Positions 1-8,990 of a DNA stretch of 64,000 bases are shown in pieces; within the stretch, counting starts at the first letter, position 1; each line of letters opens with the position of its first letter. The DNA comes from Saccharospirillum salsuginis. Its GTDB lineage: Bacteria; Pseudomonadota; Gammaproteobacteria; Pseudomonadales; Natronospirillaceae. Below the pieces are notes generated by a model. That model was not told the DNA's origin, made no database searches, and saw only the letters and a list, made by a program, of their open reading frames with translations. Location of the stretch: the NCBI RefSeq assembly GCF_014651855.1, contig NZ_BMXR01000013.1:62001-126000 (forward strand). The letters are read 5' to 3'. Made by a program: the position numbers and the translations under genes.

Positions 1-164
1 TCACCTTCCATTGCATCGAAATTCTGCCCAATGCCCAGGGCGCACCCGAGGTCGTATTGACCGACCGGGCCGAGGAGCGGCTGGGCATGGCCGGCGCTCA
101 GAAAGTATTGTTGAGTCTGGCCGACGAACACCACTACGTCGTCGCCTTCGCATTGATCTCATAG
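1..164 (+). CDS. acpS: Holo-[acyl-carrier-protein] synthase, C-terminal part (partial)
   Basis: The open frame enters the window at base 3 and stops at TAG 162-164, giving the last 53 residues of a protein. The tail LSLADEHHYVVAFALIS resembles the C-terminus of E. coli AcpS (TLADERHYACATVIIES), and the upstream part fits the same alignment. AcpS transfers the 4'-phosphopantetheine arm of coenzyme A to apo-acyl carrier protein in the cytoplasm, which starts fatty-acid synthesis. The catalytic N-terminal half lies outside the window. It converges on barA, with a GGA-hairpin repeat between the two 3' ends. The family call rests on recalled similarity over a short stretch. Confidence 0.75.
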   Translation, partial: TFHCIEILPNAQGAPEVVLTDRAEERLGMAGAQKVLLSLADEHHYVVAFALIS

Positions 165-240
165 AATGCGTATGTAGGCTGTGAAAGTATGGTTGTTCCT
201 CCCGAAGCGTCGGACCGCCCAGAGGGAGAAGGAGCTGGTT

Positions 241-396
241 CTTGGTGCGATATCAAGCCCCTGGGGCGGGGGTAGCCCTCCCAGGGGATGTGGGCCGCCA
301 GGATGGCGGCCGTCAAGCCCCCATGGACGGGTTGAGTGGGCGGCATCCCGCGCGACCCCAGGGAGGGTTACCCCCGCCTCAGGGGCGAACCCAGCC
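241..396 (+). repeat. GGA-hairpin repeat, copy 1 (three-hairpin type)
   Basis: Arms 257-287 and 356-386 pair at 28 of 31 positions plus two G-U pairs. Between them are GGCCGCCAGGATGGCGGCC (hairpin with GGA in the loop), CCCATGGACGGG, and an extra GC-rich hairpin around 336-352 shared with copy 16. The right arm and its flank differ at about one base in 45 from copy 15, some 38 kb away. It lies between the convergent 3' ends of acpS and barA, so acpS read-through would transcribe the GGA strand. Short ORFs across it are not genes. Confidence 0.85.
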
Positions 397-413
397 ACGG
401 TGTCCACCCTGCA

Positions 414-3278
414 TCACCCCGTCGTCACCTTCTTCCCGGACTTCTGCTGCACCTGATAGGCATACACCTTCACCGCCTGATCAAACGCCTGGTCCCGGTC
501 GTTCTCTTCGTGCCAGCGAACCACCTCGGTGATCTCCTCATTCAACAGGAAGAGGGCGTCCTCGAGTACCGCATAGTGCCCCTGTTTCAATAGGGATTCC
601 GTATGACGGGCGGTCTGCTGGATGCGCGGTACGCCGCAGTAATGGGTAGCGCCGTGGAGTCGATGCACCTGCTCCAGCAATGCCTTGTAGTCGCCTTGCT
701 GATAGAGCGCGTTGATCTGACTCTGGTCGTTTTCCAGGGTGTCCATCAACATGGCGAACATGTCGCGTGCCAGTCCGAGCTTGCCGCTGGCCTTTTCCAG
801 GCCTGAGACCAGATCCACCACCGGCAAGCGTTGCAGGTCCTCGATGTCCAGCGTATCCGGAGTTTCCTCGTGCGCGAACGCCGCTTCCGGCGATTGCCCG
901 TCTTGCTGCAGGGTGGCGCCGGTCCACTTGAACAGGGTGCGCTGCAACTGGTCTTCATCCACCGGCTTGGTCAAGTAGTCGTCCATGCCGCTGTCGAGCA
1001 TCGACTGGCGTTCCTCGGCCAGGGCGTGTGCGGTCAGCGCGATGATCGGCATGCGTTGATGCGCCGGTTCCAGGCGGCGCATGCGCTGGGTCGCTTCGAT
1101 GCCGTCCATACCCGGCATCTGGATGTCCATGAATACCAGGTCGTAGCGGGTCTGCTGAATGGCGGTGATCGCATCCTCGCCACTGGGTACACCATCGACC
1201 AGAACGCCCATGGACTCCAACAAGGTCACAATCAGTTTCAGGTTGGCGGCATTGTCGTCCACCGCCAGTACCCGTATGGCATTACGGACCGAACCGAGCA
1301 TCAGGGGGGCGTCTTCGGGACTGGTGCCACCGCTGTACGGATTCAGCATCGATACCAGAGTCTGGTACAACTGCTGGGTACGCACCGGTTTGGACAGGTA
1401 GTGTTGGGCCCCCTGTTCTAGCAGCTTGTAACTGATGTCGTCCTCGTGCGTCGAGGCCAATACCAGGGTGGGGCAATTCAATTCGCGCTCGATCTTGAGA
1501 ATCTTGCGATACAACTGCTCGTCGTCGGCGAATCCGGCCACATCGATCAGCGCGAGATCGACGCGCTCGGCTTCCGGGTCCTGCAAATGGGACAGCAGTT
1601 CGTCCAGATCCTGTTGTTCCAGGCAGTGAATGCCCCAGTTTTCGGCCTGGTGGCGCAGCGCCAGGCGGGACATCTCCCGCGGCTCGACCACGGCCATTGT
1701 ATGACCCTGCAGATCGGTCCGCTTGGGCGGTTGTTGGATCGCCGGCGCGATCTCGGCCTTGACGTTGAACCAGAAGGTCGAGCCCTCGTTTTTAACGCTC
1801 TCCAGCCCGATGTCGCCGCCCATCTGCTCGACCAAGCGCTTGGATATTACCAGACCCAGGCCGGTGCCGCCGAATTCGCGCGCCGTGGAGGAATCCGCCT
1901 GCGAGAAGGCGTGGAACAGGGCTTTCTGCTCGGCTTTGGACAGGCCGATGCCGGTGTCGGTGACGCTGATGCGAACCATCACCTTGTTGCCCTGGGCCTG
2001 CTCGATCATGGTTCGCACCACGATGCTGCCCTCGGGGGTGAACTTGATGGCGTTGTTGACCAGATTGGTCAGCACCTGCTTCAGCCGAAGCGGATCCGTG
2101 ATCAACTGCTCCGGTACATCGGAGTAGTACAGCGACACCACCTCCAGGTTCTTCGCCTGGGACGCCGGCGCCAGCATGACCAGGACATCCTCGATGGTCT
2201 CGCGCAGGTTGGTGCTGCGGTTGTCGAGCATCAGTTTGCCGGCTTCGATCTTACAGAAATCGAGCACGTCGTTGATGATGGTCAGCAGACCCTGGGAGGA
2301 CGACAGAATGGTGGCGACATAGTCTTCCTGCTTGCGCGTTAGGTTCGATTTATCAAGCAGCCGCGCGAAACCGATGATGCCGTTCAGGGGGGTGCGAATC
2401 TCGTGGCTCATGTTGGCCAGGAACTCGGTCTTCACCTGGTTGGCCTGCTGCGCTTCGCGCCGGGCCATATCCAGTTCGATGTTCTGGATCTCGATCGTCT
2501 CCAATGTTTCGCGCAAATCCTGGGTGGCCTGCTCGACGCTGTTCTGCATGTCCTCGTAGGCTTCCTTCAGCGTCTCCGCCATGGAATTGATGCCCACCTC
2601 CAAGTCGTGCAACTCACCGCTGGCCTTGAGATCGACCCGGGCATCCAGATTGCCCTCGCGAATGGCGTCGACGGTCTCGATCATGTTGCGTACCGGCTGG
2701 CTGATCTCCCGGCTTAGCCAGACCGCAAGCCCGGCCACGGCGAGCATCCCCAGCACCAGCATCAGGCTGTTGATCAGGATGGTGCGATAATGCGCGACCT
2801 GGGTGTTGGCGTAATCGAATTCGACCTCGAGCCACCCCGAAGGCGGCGACGTGCTCATGCGCAATTGCAGGTCGGAAGGCGGATAGATCGGAATGAGGTA
2901 GCGGTACGTCTCGCCCGACTCGTACAGCGTCAGGCGCGTCGTGTCCTGAATGGCGTGCGGATAGGCCGGCCCGACCATGGTCGGCCCCGAATGCAGCCAC
3001 TCGCTGCCGAACGGATCGAACAACCGGACCGACCGCGCATCCCGCTCACCCAGGGCACGACGCAGCAGGGCCTGAACCAGTTCGGTGTCGCCCTCCTGCA
3101 GCGGCATCGCCAGACCATCGGCCAACCGTTGCACAGCGGTCTGGGTGCGCCCGGAGAACGCCTGATTCTGCTGCGACAGATCCTGGTAGGTGTACCAGGC
3201 CGTAAACACGAGACCGAACACCAGTACCGGTGCCAAAGCGATGAAAATGATGCGATTTTGCAGGCCTGAGGAATTCAT
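414..3278 (-). CDS. barA: Hybrid sensor histidine kinase BarA/GacS
   Basis: This is an inner-membrane hybrid kinase of 954 aa. By family it phosphorylates a UvrY/GacA-type regulator, which drives the small RNAs that titrate CsrA/RsmA. Membrane segments lie near residues 9-31 and 166-188 and flank a periplasmic domain; a HAMP region follows. The HisKA box NMSHEIRTPLNGIIGF has its phospho-acceptor at His292. The ATPase carries DTGIGL and GGTGLGL. A degenerate receiver-like domain (about 525-650) comes next, then a true receiver with VDDN and FMDIQMPGMDG. The C-terminal Hpt domain has its histidine in RLHGATHYCG (about His875). Architecture and length are those of BarA. In E. coli barA is followed by rlmD and relA; here it is divergent from cysM-relA, with a GGA-hairpin repeat between. 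Confidence 0.95.
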   Translation of the reverse strand: MNSSGLQNRIIFIALAPVLVFGLVFTAWYTYQDLSQQNQAFSGRTQTAVQRLADGLAMPLQEGDTELVQALLRRALGERDARSVRLFDPFGSEWLHSGPTMVGPAYPHAIQDTTRLTLYESGETYRYLIPIYPPSDLQLRMSTSPPSGWLEVEFDYANTQVAHYRTILINSLMLVLGMLAVAGLAVWLSREISQPVRNMIETVDAIREGNLDARVDLKASGELHDLEVGINSMAETLKEAYEDMQNSVEQATQDLRETLETIEIQNIELDMARREAQQANQVKTEFLANMSHEIRTPLNGIIGFARLLDKSNLTRKQEDYVATILSSSQGLLTIINDVLDFCKIEAGKLMLDNRSTNLRETIEDVLVMLAPASQAKNLEVVSLYYSDVPEQLITDPLRLKQVLTNLVNNAIKFTPEGSIVVRTMIEQAQGNKVMVRISVTDTGIGLSKAEQKALFHAFSQADSSTAREFGGTGLGLVISKRLVEQMGGDIGLESVKNEGSTFWFNVKAEIAPAIQQPPKRTDLQGHTMAVVEPREMSRLALRHQAENWGIHCLEQQDLDELLSHLQDPEAERVDLALIDVAGFADDEQLYRKILKIERELNCPTLVLASTHEDDISYKLLEQGAQHYLSKPVRTQQLYQTLVSMLNPYSGGTSPEDAPLMLGSVRNAIRVLAVDDNAANLKLIVTLLESMGVLVDGVPSGEDAITAIQQTRYDLVFMDIQMPGMDGIEATQRMRRLEPAHQRMPIIALTAHALAEERQSMLDSGMDDYLTKPVDEDQLQRTLFKWTGATLQQDGQSPEAAFAHEETPDTLDIEDLQRLPVVDLVSGLEKASGKLGLARDMFAMLMDTLENDQSQINALYQQGDYKALLEQVHRLHGATHYCGVPRIQQTARHTESLLKQGHYAVLEDALFLLNEEITEVVRWHEENDRDQAFDQAVKVYAYQVQQKSGKKVTTG

Positions 3279-3395
3279 AGATCTTGCCGGAAATGTCGTA
3301 AAGGAACTGTAATCGCGCCGCTCGGCACGGTCAATTGGAAACCGGGCTTCGTACTCTTCAGCTTTCTCGAATTCATCGAACGAAGTTTACGGATG

Positions 3396-3526
3396 GCTAG
3401 CGACGGATGCCGGGTATGCCTATTCGGGGATGTCGGCCGCCTGGATGGCGGCCGTCAAGCCCCCATGGATGGGTTCACGGCGACCCCGAATAGGCATACC
3501 CGGCAGCCGGCGCGGGTTTTGGCACC
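3396..3526 (+). repeat. GGA-hairpin repeat, copy 2
   Basis: Arms 3409-3429 and 3484-3504 are perfectly complementary over 21 bp. The interior holds GGCCGCCTGGATGGCGGCC and CCCATGGATGGG, and the right end reads GCGGGTTTTGGCACC. The centre is identical to copy 5 from the inner arm inward, but the outer arms differ on both sides and remain paired. It sits in the divergent barA/cysM intergenic region, with the GGA strand in the sense of cysM. Confidence 0.88.
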
Positions 3527-3635
3527 CAGCAACTCGACTTCTATAGTCAAAAACCGGGGCATTAATCGAACTGGTTATTACGTTTCGAGCTACTAAACCA
3601 CTATCATAGGGGGTTCATCAATTCGGAGATCCAGC

Positions 3636-4529
3636 ATGCCGTCTTTCCCCACGATCGAAGACTGCGTCGGCAACACGCCCCTGGTGCGCCTGCAGCGTAT
3701 GGGCGCGGGCAGCAGCAACACCATTTTGCTCAAGCTGGAAGGCAACAACCCCGCCGGTTCGGTCAAGGACCGGCCGGCGCTGAGCATGATTCAGCATGCC
3801 GAACAGCGTGGCGAGATCAAGCCCGGTGATACACTGATCGAAGCCACCAGTGGCAACACCGGCATCGCACTCGCCATGGCCGCCGCCATCAAGGGCTACA
3901 AGATGATCCTGATCATGCCCGCCAACCTCAGTGAAGAGCGCCGCGCCAGTATGCGCGCCTATGGCGCAGAGATCATCAGCGTTACCCAGGAACAGGGCAT
4001 GGAGTACGCACGCGACCTGGCACTTCGCATGCAAAGCGAAGGCAAGGGCCGGGTGCTCGATCAGTTCGCCAACCCCGACAATCCACTGGCGCACTACGAG
4101 ACCACGGGCCCGGAGATCTGGCGGGATACCGAAGGCACGGTGACCCATTTTGTTTCATCCATGGGCACCACCGGCACCATTATGGGCGTTTCCCGGTACC
4201 TGAAGGAGCAAAACCCGGCCGTCCAGATCGTTGGACTGCAACCGACCGAAGGCTCGCAGATCCCCGGCATCCGCCGCTGGCCGGAAGCCTACCTGCCCGA
4301 GATCTTCGATGTCAGCCGGGTCGATCGCGTGATCGATATGGAGCAGGACGAAGCCGAGCGCACGATGCGACAACTGGCGAAAGAGGAAGGCATCTTCGCC
4401 GGTGTCTCTTCGGGTGGTGCCGTCGCCGGGGCTCTGCGTTTGAGCCAGGAGGTTGAAAACGCCGTGATTGTCGCAATTGTCTGTGACCGCGGCGACCGCT
4501 ACCTGTCGACCGGTGTTTTCCCCGGCTGA
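3636..4529 (+). CDS. cysM: Cysteine synthase B (O-acetylserine/thiosulfate sulfhydrylase)
   Basis: This PLP enzyme of 297 aa converts O-acetylserine plus sulfide or thiosulfate into cysteine or S-sulfocysteine in the cytoplasm. The PLP lysine is K44 in NPAGSVKDRP. The substrate loop TSGNTG is at 71-76, the phosphate-binding glycine-rich turn is SSMGTTGTIMG, and the pyridine-contacting serine lies in GVSSGGAVAG near the C-terminus. The length and the short, CysM-like C-terminus favour CysM over CysK. ATG 3636 follows GGAG with good spacing. It lies upstream of relA in the same direction, as in Pseudomonas, but the rlmD gene often found between them is absent. Confidence 0.93.
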   Translation: MPSFPTIEDCVGNTPLVRLQRMGAGSSNTILLKLEGNNPAGSVKDRPALSMIQHAEQRGEIKPGDTLIEATSGNTGIALAMAAAIKGYKMILIMPANLSEERRASMRAYGAEIISVTQEQGMEYARDLALRMQSEGKGRVLDQFANPDNPLAHYETTGPEIWRDTEGTVTHFVSSMGTTGTIMGVSRYLKEQNPAVQIVGLQPTEGSQIPGIRRWPEAYLPEIFDVSRVDRVIDMEQDEAERTMRQLAKEEGIFAGVSSGGAVAGALRLSQEVENAVIVAIVCDRGDRYLSTGVFPG

Positions 4530-4642
4530 ACCAGGCAAGCTGAACTATCCTTTTCGGACTTGCGAATCCGGAGCCGGCTGGCTATGTTGCCGCATTGTTT
4601 CAGAGTCACCCTGTTCAGCGGCCAATTAACCGCGACATAACA

Positions 4643-4766
4643 GTGTCGGGTGGCGGGGGTGGTCTGGAGGGATGTCCGAGCCAGGACGTCGAGACCAAGC
4701 CTACATGGATGTATACACGGCGACCCTCCGGACCACCCCCGCCATCCGACACGGGTTCCTGGCACC
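4643..4766 (+). repeat. GGA-hairpin repeat, copy 3
   Basis: Arms 4643-4671 and 4724-4752 pair at 27 of 29 positions, and both exceptions are G-U on the + strand. The first inner hairpin is divergent, with AGGA in its loop. The second is TACATGGATGTA, an exact ACANGGANGU match. The right end reads CGGGTTCCTGGCACC. It lies in the cysM-relA gap, where relA read-through transcription would carry the GGA strand. Confidence 0.87.
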
Positions 4767-4815
4767 TTGAGTATCCCTGGCAGGATCTTTGGCGCCAGAA
4801 TAAAAAGAGAAGTGC

Positions 4816-7062
4816 ATGGTAAAGGTACGGGAAGATCAACCGGTATTCAGCGACGGCACCGTCGACCTTGAATCCTGGTTGGGTCGAATCGAATACAAGG
4901 TTCCCCTCATCGACCGCGAAGAGCTGGTGCATGCCTGTCGCATCGCCCGCGTCGCCGAGGCTGAGGCCGAGCACCCCAAGAACCACTGGGGCGAAGGTGA
5001 GTCCGCCTATCGCACCGGCCTTGAGATGGCCGAAATCCTCGCCGATCTGAAACTCGACCAGGAAGCCATCATTGCCGCCATCCTCTATCGCACCGTGCGC
5101 GAGGAAGAACTGCCGCTGGATACCGTTCGCGACCAGTTCGGCCCCCAGGTGGCCAACCTGATCGAAGGCGTGCTGCGCATGGCCGCCATTCACACCAAAC
5201 ACAAGTCCACCCGGACCTCCGTACTGGGCCAGAACGAAACCCAGGGCGAAGCCGTGCGTAAAATGCTGGTGAGCATGATCGACGACGTGCGTGTCGCCCT
5301 GATCAAACTGGCCGAACGGACCATCGCCATCCGGGCGGTCAAGAACGCCCCGGCCGCGCGCAAATACAAGGTCGCGCGCGAAGTGTCGGACATTTACGCC
5401 CCGCTCGCCCACCGGTTGGGTGTCGGCCAGTTGAAATGGGAACTGGAAGACCTGTCCTTCCGCTACCTGGAACCGCAGGACTACAAAAAAATCGCCAAAC
5501 TGCTGGATGAGCGACGTCTCGACCGGCAGCACTACATCGAAAATGTCCAGAACATCCTCCAGGAAGAGGTCAACAAGGCCGGCATCAAGGCCGAGATTCA
5601 GGGGCGGGCCAAACACATCTACTCGATCTGGCGGAAGATGAAGCGCAAGAGCATCAGCTTCAGCCAGGTCTATGACATCCGCGCCTTTCGGGTGCTGGTG
5701 CCTGACGTGCGCGACTGCTACACCGTGCTCGGTATCGTGCATTCGCTGTGGCGCCACATACCGCGTGAATTCGACGACTACATCGCCTCACCCAAGCCGA
5801 ACGGTTATCGCTCCCTGCACACCGCCGTGATCGGTCCGGAAGGCAAGGTGGTTGAGGTGCAGATCCGCACTCACACCATGCACGAAGACGCCGAGCTCGG
5901 CGTCTGCGCCCACTGGGTGTACAAAGGCACCGACGCCAAGGGCAATACCCACTCGCGCGGCTACGAAGAAAAGGTCAACTGGTTGCGCCAGGTGCTCGAA
6001 TGGCACGACGAACTCGGTGGCATCGACGAAATGGTCGAGGAACTGGGGGCGGATGTCGCCAGCGACCGCATCTATGTACTGACACCCGAAGGCCATGTCG
6101 TCGACCTGGCCAAGGGTGCCACGCCGATCGATTTCGCCTACAAGATCCACACCGACATCGGTCATCGCTGCCGGGGCGCCAAGGTCAACGGACGCATTGT
6201 GCCGTTGAACCACCAGTTGAAGATCGGCGACCAGGTGTCGGTTCTGACTGGCCGTGAACCCAGCCCGAGTCGGGACTGGTTGAATCCCGATCTCGGCTAT
6301 GTCCACAGTTCCCGGGCCCGGGCAAAGATCCGCCACTGGTTCAAATCGCTGGACCGGACCGAAAACGTCGCCGAGGGAAAATCCCTGTTGATGCGGGAAC
6401 TGCAGCGCTTCAATCTGCCCAAACTGGACATGAACGAACTGGCCCAGCGGGTCAATTTCACCCAGGCCGACGACATGTACGCGGCCATCGGCGCCGGCGA
6501 TCTGCGCCTGATGCAGGTGGTGCACTCGGCCGAGGCCATGATCAACCCCCAGCAACCGGACGAGATTCAGGTTTCCGAAGCGACCGAACACAAGCCGAGC
6601 AGCACCGAGCTGGTGATTCATGGCGTGGGCAACATGATGACAACCATCGCCAACTGCTGTAAGCCGGTGCCGGGCGATCCGGTGGTCGGTTTCATCACCA
6701 TTGGCCGGGGCGTGTCCATTCACCGCCAGGATTGCGTCAACCTGCTGCAATTGAAGAGCAAGGAGCCGGAACGCATCATCGAAGTCAGTTGGGGCGGCCA
6801 GACCCGCCGCACCTACCCGGTCGATCTCAACATCCTGGCCTACGACCGGACCGGATTGTTGCGCGACATTATGATGATCATGGCCAACAGCAACATCAAC
6901 GTGACCTCGGTGAACACCTTGTCGAACAAGGACGAGAGTCAGGCCGATATGCGCCTGACCATCGAGATTGAAGACATCGACTCCCTGGGCAAGGTGATGG
7001 CCCAGCTGTCGAAAATTTCCAACGTGGCCGACGTGCGTCGGGTGCATCATCGCGCCCAATGA
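4816..7062 (+). CDS. relA: (p)ppGpp synthetase RelA (GTP pyrophosphokinase)
   Basis: This ribosome-associated enzyme of 748 aa makes (p)ppGpp from ATP and GTP/GDP when uncharged tRNA enters the A site. The N-terminal hydrolase-like domain lacks the His-Asp signature (ILYRTVREE where Rel/SpoT have an HD motif), so it should be synthetase-only. The synthetase core includes KPNGYRSLHTAV near residue 327 and EVQIRTHTMHEDAE. A TGS domain starts near 417 (RIYVLTPEGHVVDLAKGA) and an ACT domain near 669. The length matches E. coli RelA (744 aa). It is followed 36 nt later by mazG, a neighbour conserved in many Gammaproteobacteria. Confidence 0.96.
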   Translation: MVKVREDQPVFSDGTVDLESWLGRIEYKVPLIDREELVHACRIARVAEAEAEHPKNHWGEGESAYRTGLEMAEILADLKLDQEAIIAAILYRTVREEELPLDTVRDQFGPQVANLIEGVLRMAAIHTKHKSTRTSVLGQNETQGEAVRKMLVSMIDDVRVALIKLAERTIAIRAVKNAPAARKYKVAREVSDIYAPLAHRLGVGQLKWELEDLSFRYLEPQDYKKIAKLLDERRLDRQHYIENVQNILQEEVNKAGIKAEIQGRAKHIYSIWRKMKRKSISFSQVYDIRAFRVLVPDVRDCYTVLGIVHSLWRHIPREFDDYIASPKPNGYRSLHTAVIGPEGKVVEVQIRTHTMHEDAELGVCAHWVYKGTDAKGNTHSRGYEEKVNWLRQVLEWHDELGGIDEMVEELGADVASDRIYVLTPEGHVVDLAKGATPIDFAYKIHTDIGHRCRGAKVNGRIVPLNHQLKIGDQVSVLTGREPSPSRDWLNPDLGYVHSSRARAKIRHWFKSLDRTENVAEGKSLLMRELQRFNLPKLDMNELAQRVNFTQADDMYAAIGAGDLRLMQVVHSAEAMINPQQPDEIQVSEATEHKPSSTELVIHGVGNMMTTIANCCKPVPGDPVVGFITIGRGVSIHRQDCVNLLQLKSKEPERIIEVSWGGQTRRTYPVDLNILAYDRTGLLRDIMMIMANSNINVTSVNTLSNKDESQADMRLTIEIEDIDSLGKVMAQLSKISNVADVRRVHHRAQ

Positions 7063-7098
7063 ACGGACACCGGCCCCGTCCTGCCCGGAAGACAGACT

Positions 7099-7920
7099 GT
7101 GAGCGAACGACGTTACGGCTTTGACGACCTGAAGACGCTGATGCAACGCCTGCGCGACCCCGAAACCGGTTGCCCCTGGGACATCAAGCAAAGTTACGAC
7201 AGCATTGTGCCGCACACCCTGGAAGAGGTGTACGAGGTCATCGACACCATCGAGCGCGGCGACTACGAGCATCTGCGTGAGGAACTGGGTGATCTGGTGT
7301 TTCAGGTGGTCTTCTACGCCCAGATCGCACATGAGGAAGCCCGATTCGATCTGGACGACGTGGTTCACGACCTGGTCGCCAAACTGCTCTACCGCCACCC
7401 CCATGTTTTCCCCGACGGTACCCTGGACAGCCGGGTCGACCCGGAGCGTCGCCCCGAGACCGATGCCGTCAATCGTCAGTGGGACCAGTTGAAAGACCGG
7501 GAAAAGGCCGACAAGGACAAAGCCAGCCACTTACTGGACGATGTGCCGAAGACGCTGCCCGGACTGTTGCGCGCGGGCAAACTGCAAAAACGCGCCGCGC
7601 GGGTCGGCTTCGACTGGCCGGACACCGACGGTATTTTCGAAAAAATCGAGGAAGAGCTCGGCGAACTGCGTGAAGCCGTCGAATCCGCCGATGCCGACCA
7701 CATCGAAGAGGAACTGGGCGACCTGCTGTTCGTCATGGCCAACCTGTCCCGACGACTGAAAGTGGACCCGGAACAGGCCTTGCGCGGCGCCGCCCGAAAA
7801 TTCGAGCGACGCTTCGGTCTGGTCGAGGGGCGGGTGAACGAGGCCGGTGGCGACTGGGAGCGGTTCTCCCTGGACGAACTCGATGCCTTCTGGAACGAGG
7901 CCAAGCAACGGGGTCACTGA
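7099..7920 (+). CDS. mazG: Nucleoside triphosphate pyrophosphohydrolase MazG
   Basis: This cytoplasmic house-cleaning enzyme hydrolyses (d)NTPs to (d)NMPs plus pyrophosphate. The protein of 273 aa contains two MazG repeats. The N-terminal one carries LEEVYEVIDTIERGDYEHLREELGDLVFQ-like acidic Mg-binding helices (about residues 36-65), and the C-terminal one has EELGELREAVES and EEELGDLLFVMANL. GTG at 7099 is the start and aligns with the usual MazG N-terminus (FDDLKTLMQRLRDPETGCPW). It is probably co-transcribed with relA. It converges on the epimerase-like gene with almost no gap. Confidence 0.95.
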   Translation: MSERRYGFDDLKTLMQRLRDPETGCPWDIKQSYDSIVPHTLEEVYEVIDTIERGDYEHLREELGDLVFQVVFYAQIAHEEARFDLDDVVHDLVAKLLYRHPHVFPDGTLDSRVDPERRPETDAVNRQWDQLKDREKADKDKASHLLDDVPKTLPGLLRAGKLQKRAARVGFDWPDTDGIFEKIEEELGELREAVESADADHIEEELGDLLFVMANLSRRLKVDPEQALRGAARKFERRFGLVEGRVNEAGGDWERFSLDELDAFWNEAKQRGH

Positions 7921-7921
7921 T

Positions 7922-8905
7922 TCAGGCTGCCGTTTGGCTGCGTTCCGGTAAACAATTCAAAGCCGCCAGTGACTGTTCCAGCGCCTGGTGCAGAGGGGTG
8001 TGCGGTTCCTCACCGAGAAAAGCCACCAATTCGGAGTTGTCCAGCTTCAGGCTGTTGTCCCACAGATATCGCATCTCCACCAATTCCCGAAACAACTCGT
8101 TGAACGGCCCCAGGGCACGGATCATCCACCATGGAAACGCTTTGAGCGAAGCCTGGGGTTCGCCGGCGACCCGACGGATAGCGTCGGCTATCTCGACCCC
8201 CGGTGCCAGATAGTGACCGCCGAAGTGAAAACGCGCGAATGCGGGCAGCTCATCGCGTCGATCGGCCAGGCGGGCGAAGGTCTCGGCCAGATCCGGCAGG
8301 TAGGCCCAGCAATGCCCGGCATCGTAACGACCGGGGTAGGTGACCGAACGCAGGCGTCGGCCCGGCTTGACCAGGGCATTGTCGAACCAGGAACTGCCGG
8401 CGCCGGGGCCGAAGAAGTCGCCTGCCCTTAGCAAGATACTGCGGCAGCCTTCCCGGGCGGCCTCTTCCAGTAGTGCTTCCATCTCCACCCGAACCTGGCC
8501 TTTGCGACTGATCGGATGCTGCGGGGCGTCTTCTTTCACAACGGGCCAAGCGTCCGGTCCGAAATTGTAGACATTGCCCGGCAACATGATAGTGGCGCTG
8601 CTGGCTTTGGCTGCGGCGATGCTGTTCCGCAGCATGGGTAGGGCCAGACCGCGCCAGTTGCGGTAACCCGGTGGGTTCACGGCATGCAGCAACAGGTCGC
8701 AACCATCGGCGGCGGCCGTGATGTCCGCGGCACTCATGGCGTCACCGCGCCGCCAATCGACGTCGCCAAGCCCGGACAGCGTTGGCTTGACGGAGTCGGG
8801 ATCGCGGTGCAGGGCGCGCAAATGCCAGCCGTGTTGTTTCAGTGCCCAGGCTGTGGCCTGTCCCACGCTGCCGGTTATGCCGAGAATCAGAGCGGTACCT
8901 GTCAT
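7922..8905 (-). CDS. NAD(P)-dependent epimerase/reductase-like protein (extended SDR)
   Basis: The Rossmann motif GITGSVGQATAW at the N-terminus and the extended-SDR length (327 aa from ATG 8905) place it among NAD-dependent epimerase/dehydratase proteins. The usual catalytic YxxxK is not obvious: the segment after LPGNVYNFGPDA resembles atypical SDRs. An in-frame ATG at 8926 exists, but ATG 8905 is preceded by AGGAG at 9 nt, so I prefer it. It is divergent from a LysR-type regulator, a common arrangement for a regulator and its target. The substrate cannot be read from sequence. Confidence 0.8.
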   Translation of the reverse strand: MTGTALILGITGSVGQATAWALKQHGWHLRALHRDPDSVKPTLSGLGDVDWRRGDAMSAADITAAADGCDLLLHAVNPPGYRNWRGLALPMLRNSIAAAKASSATIMLPGNVYNFGPDAWPVVKEDAPQHPISRKGQVRVEMEALLEEAAREGCRSILLRAGDFFGPGAGSSWFDNALVKPGRRLRSVTYPGRYDAGHCWAYLPDLAETFARLADRRDELPAFARFHFGGHYLAPGVEIADAIRRVAGEPQASLKAFPWWMIRALGPFNELFRELVEMRYLWDNSLKLDNSELVAFLGEEPHTPLHQALEQSLAALNCLPERSQTAA

Positions 8906-8990
8906 CTTCTTTACTCCTCTGTGCATTGAGTGCCTTCGATGTCGTACAGGATGTGCTATTATTTTTTTAATGGAAATTGCCTAAATCTGC

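Noticed and set aside
2790..3269. Forward frame opposite the barA N-terminus
   Set aside because: Antisense of a conserved sensor domain with no independent signals.
5788..7530. Open frame of 580 codons antisense to relA and mazG
   Set aside because: It is a codon-bias shadow: low-complexity, His/Gln/Val-rich translation with no domain, fully opposite two well-conserved genes.
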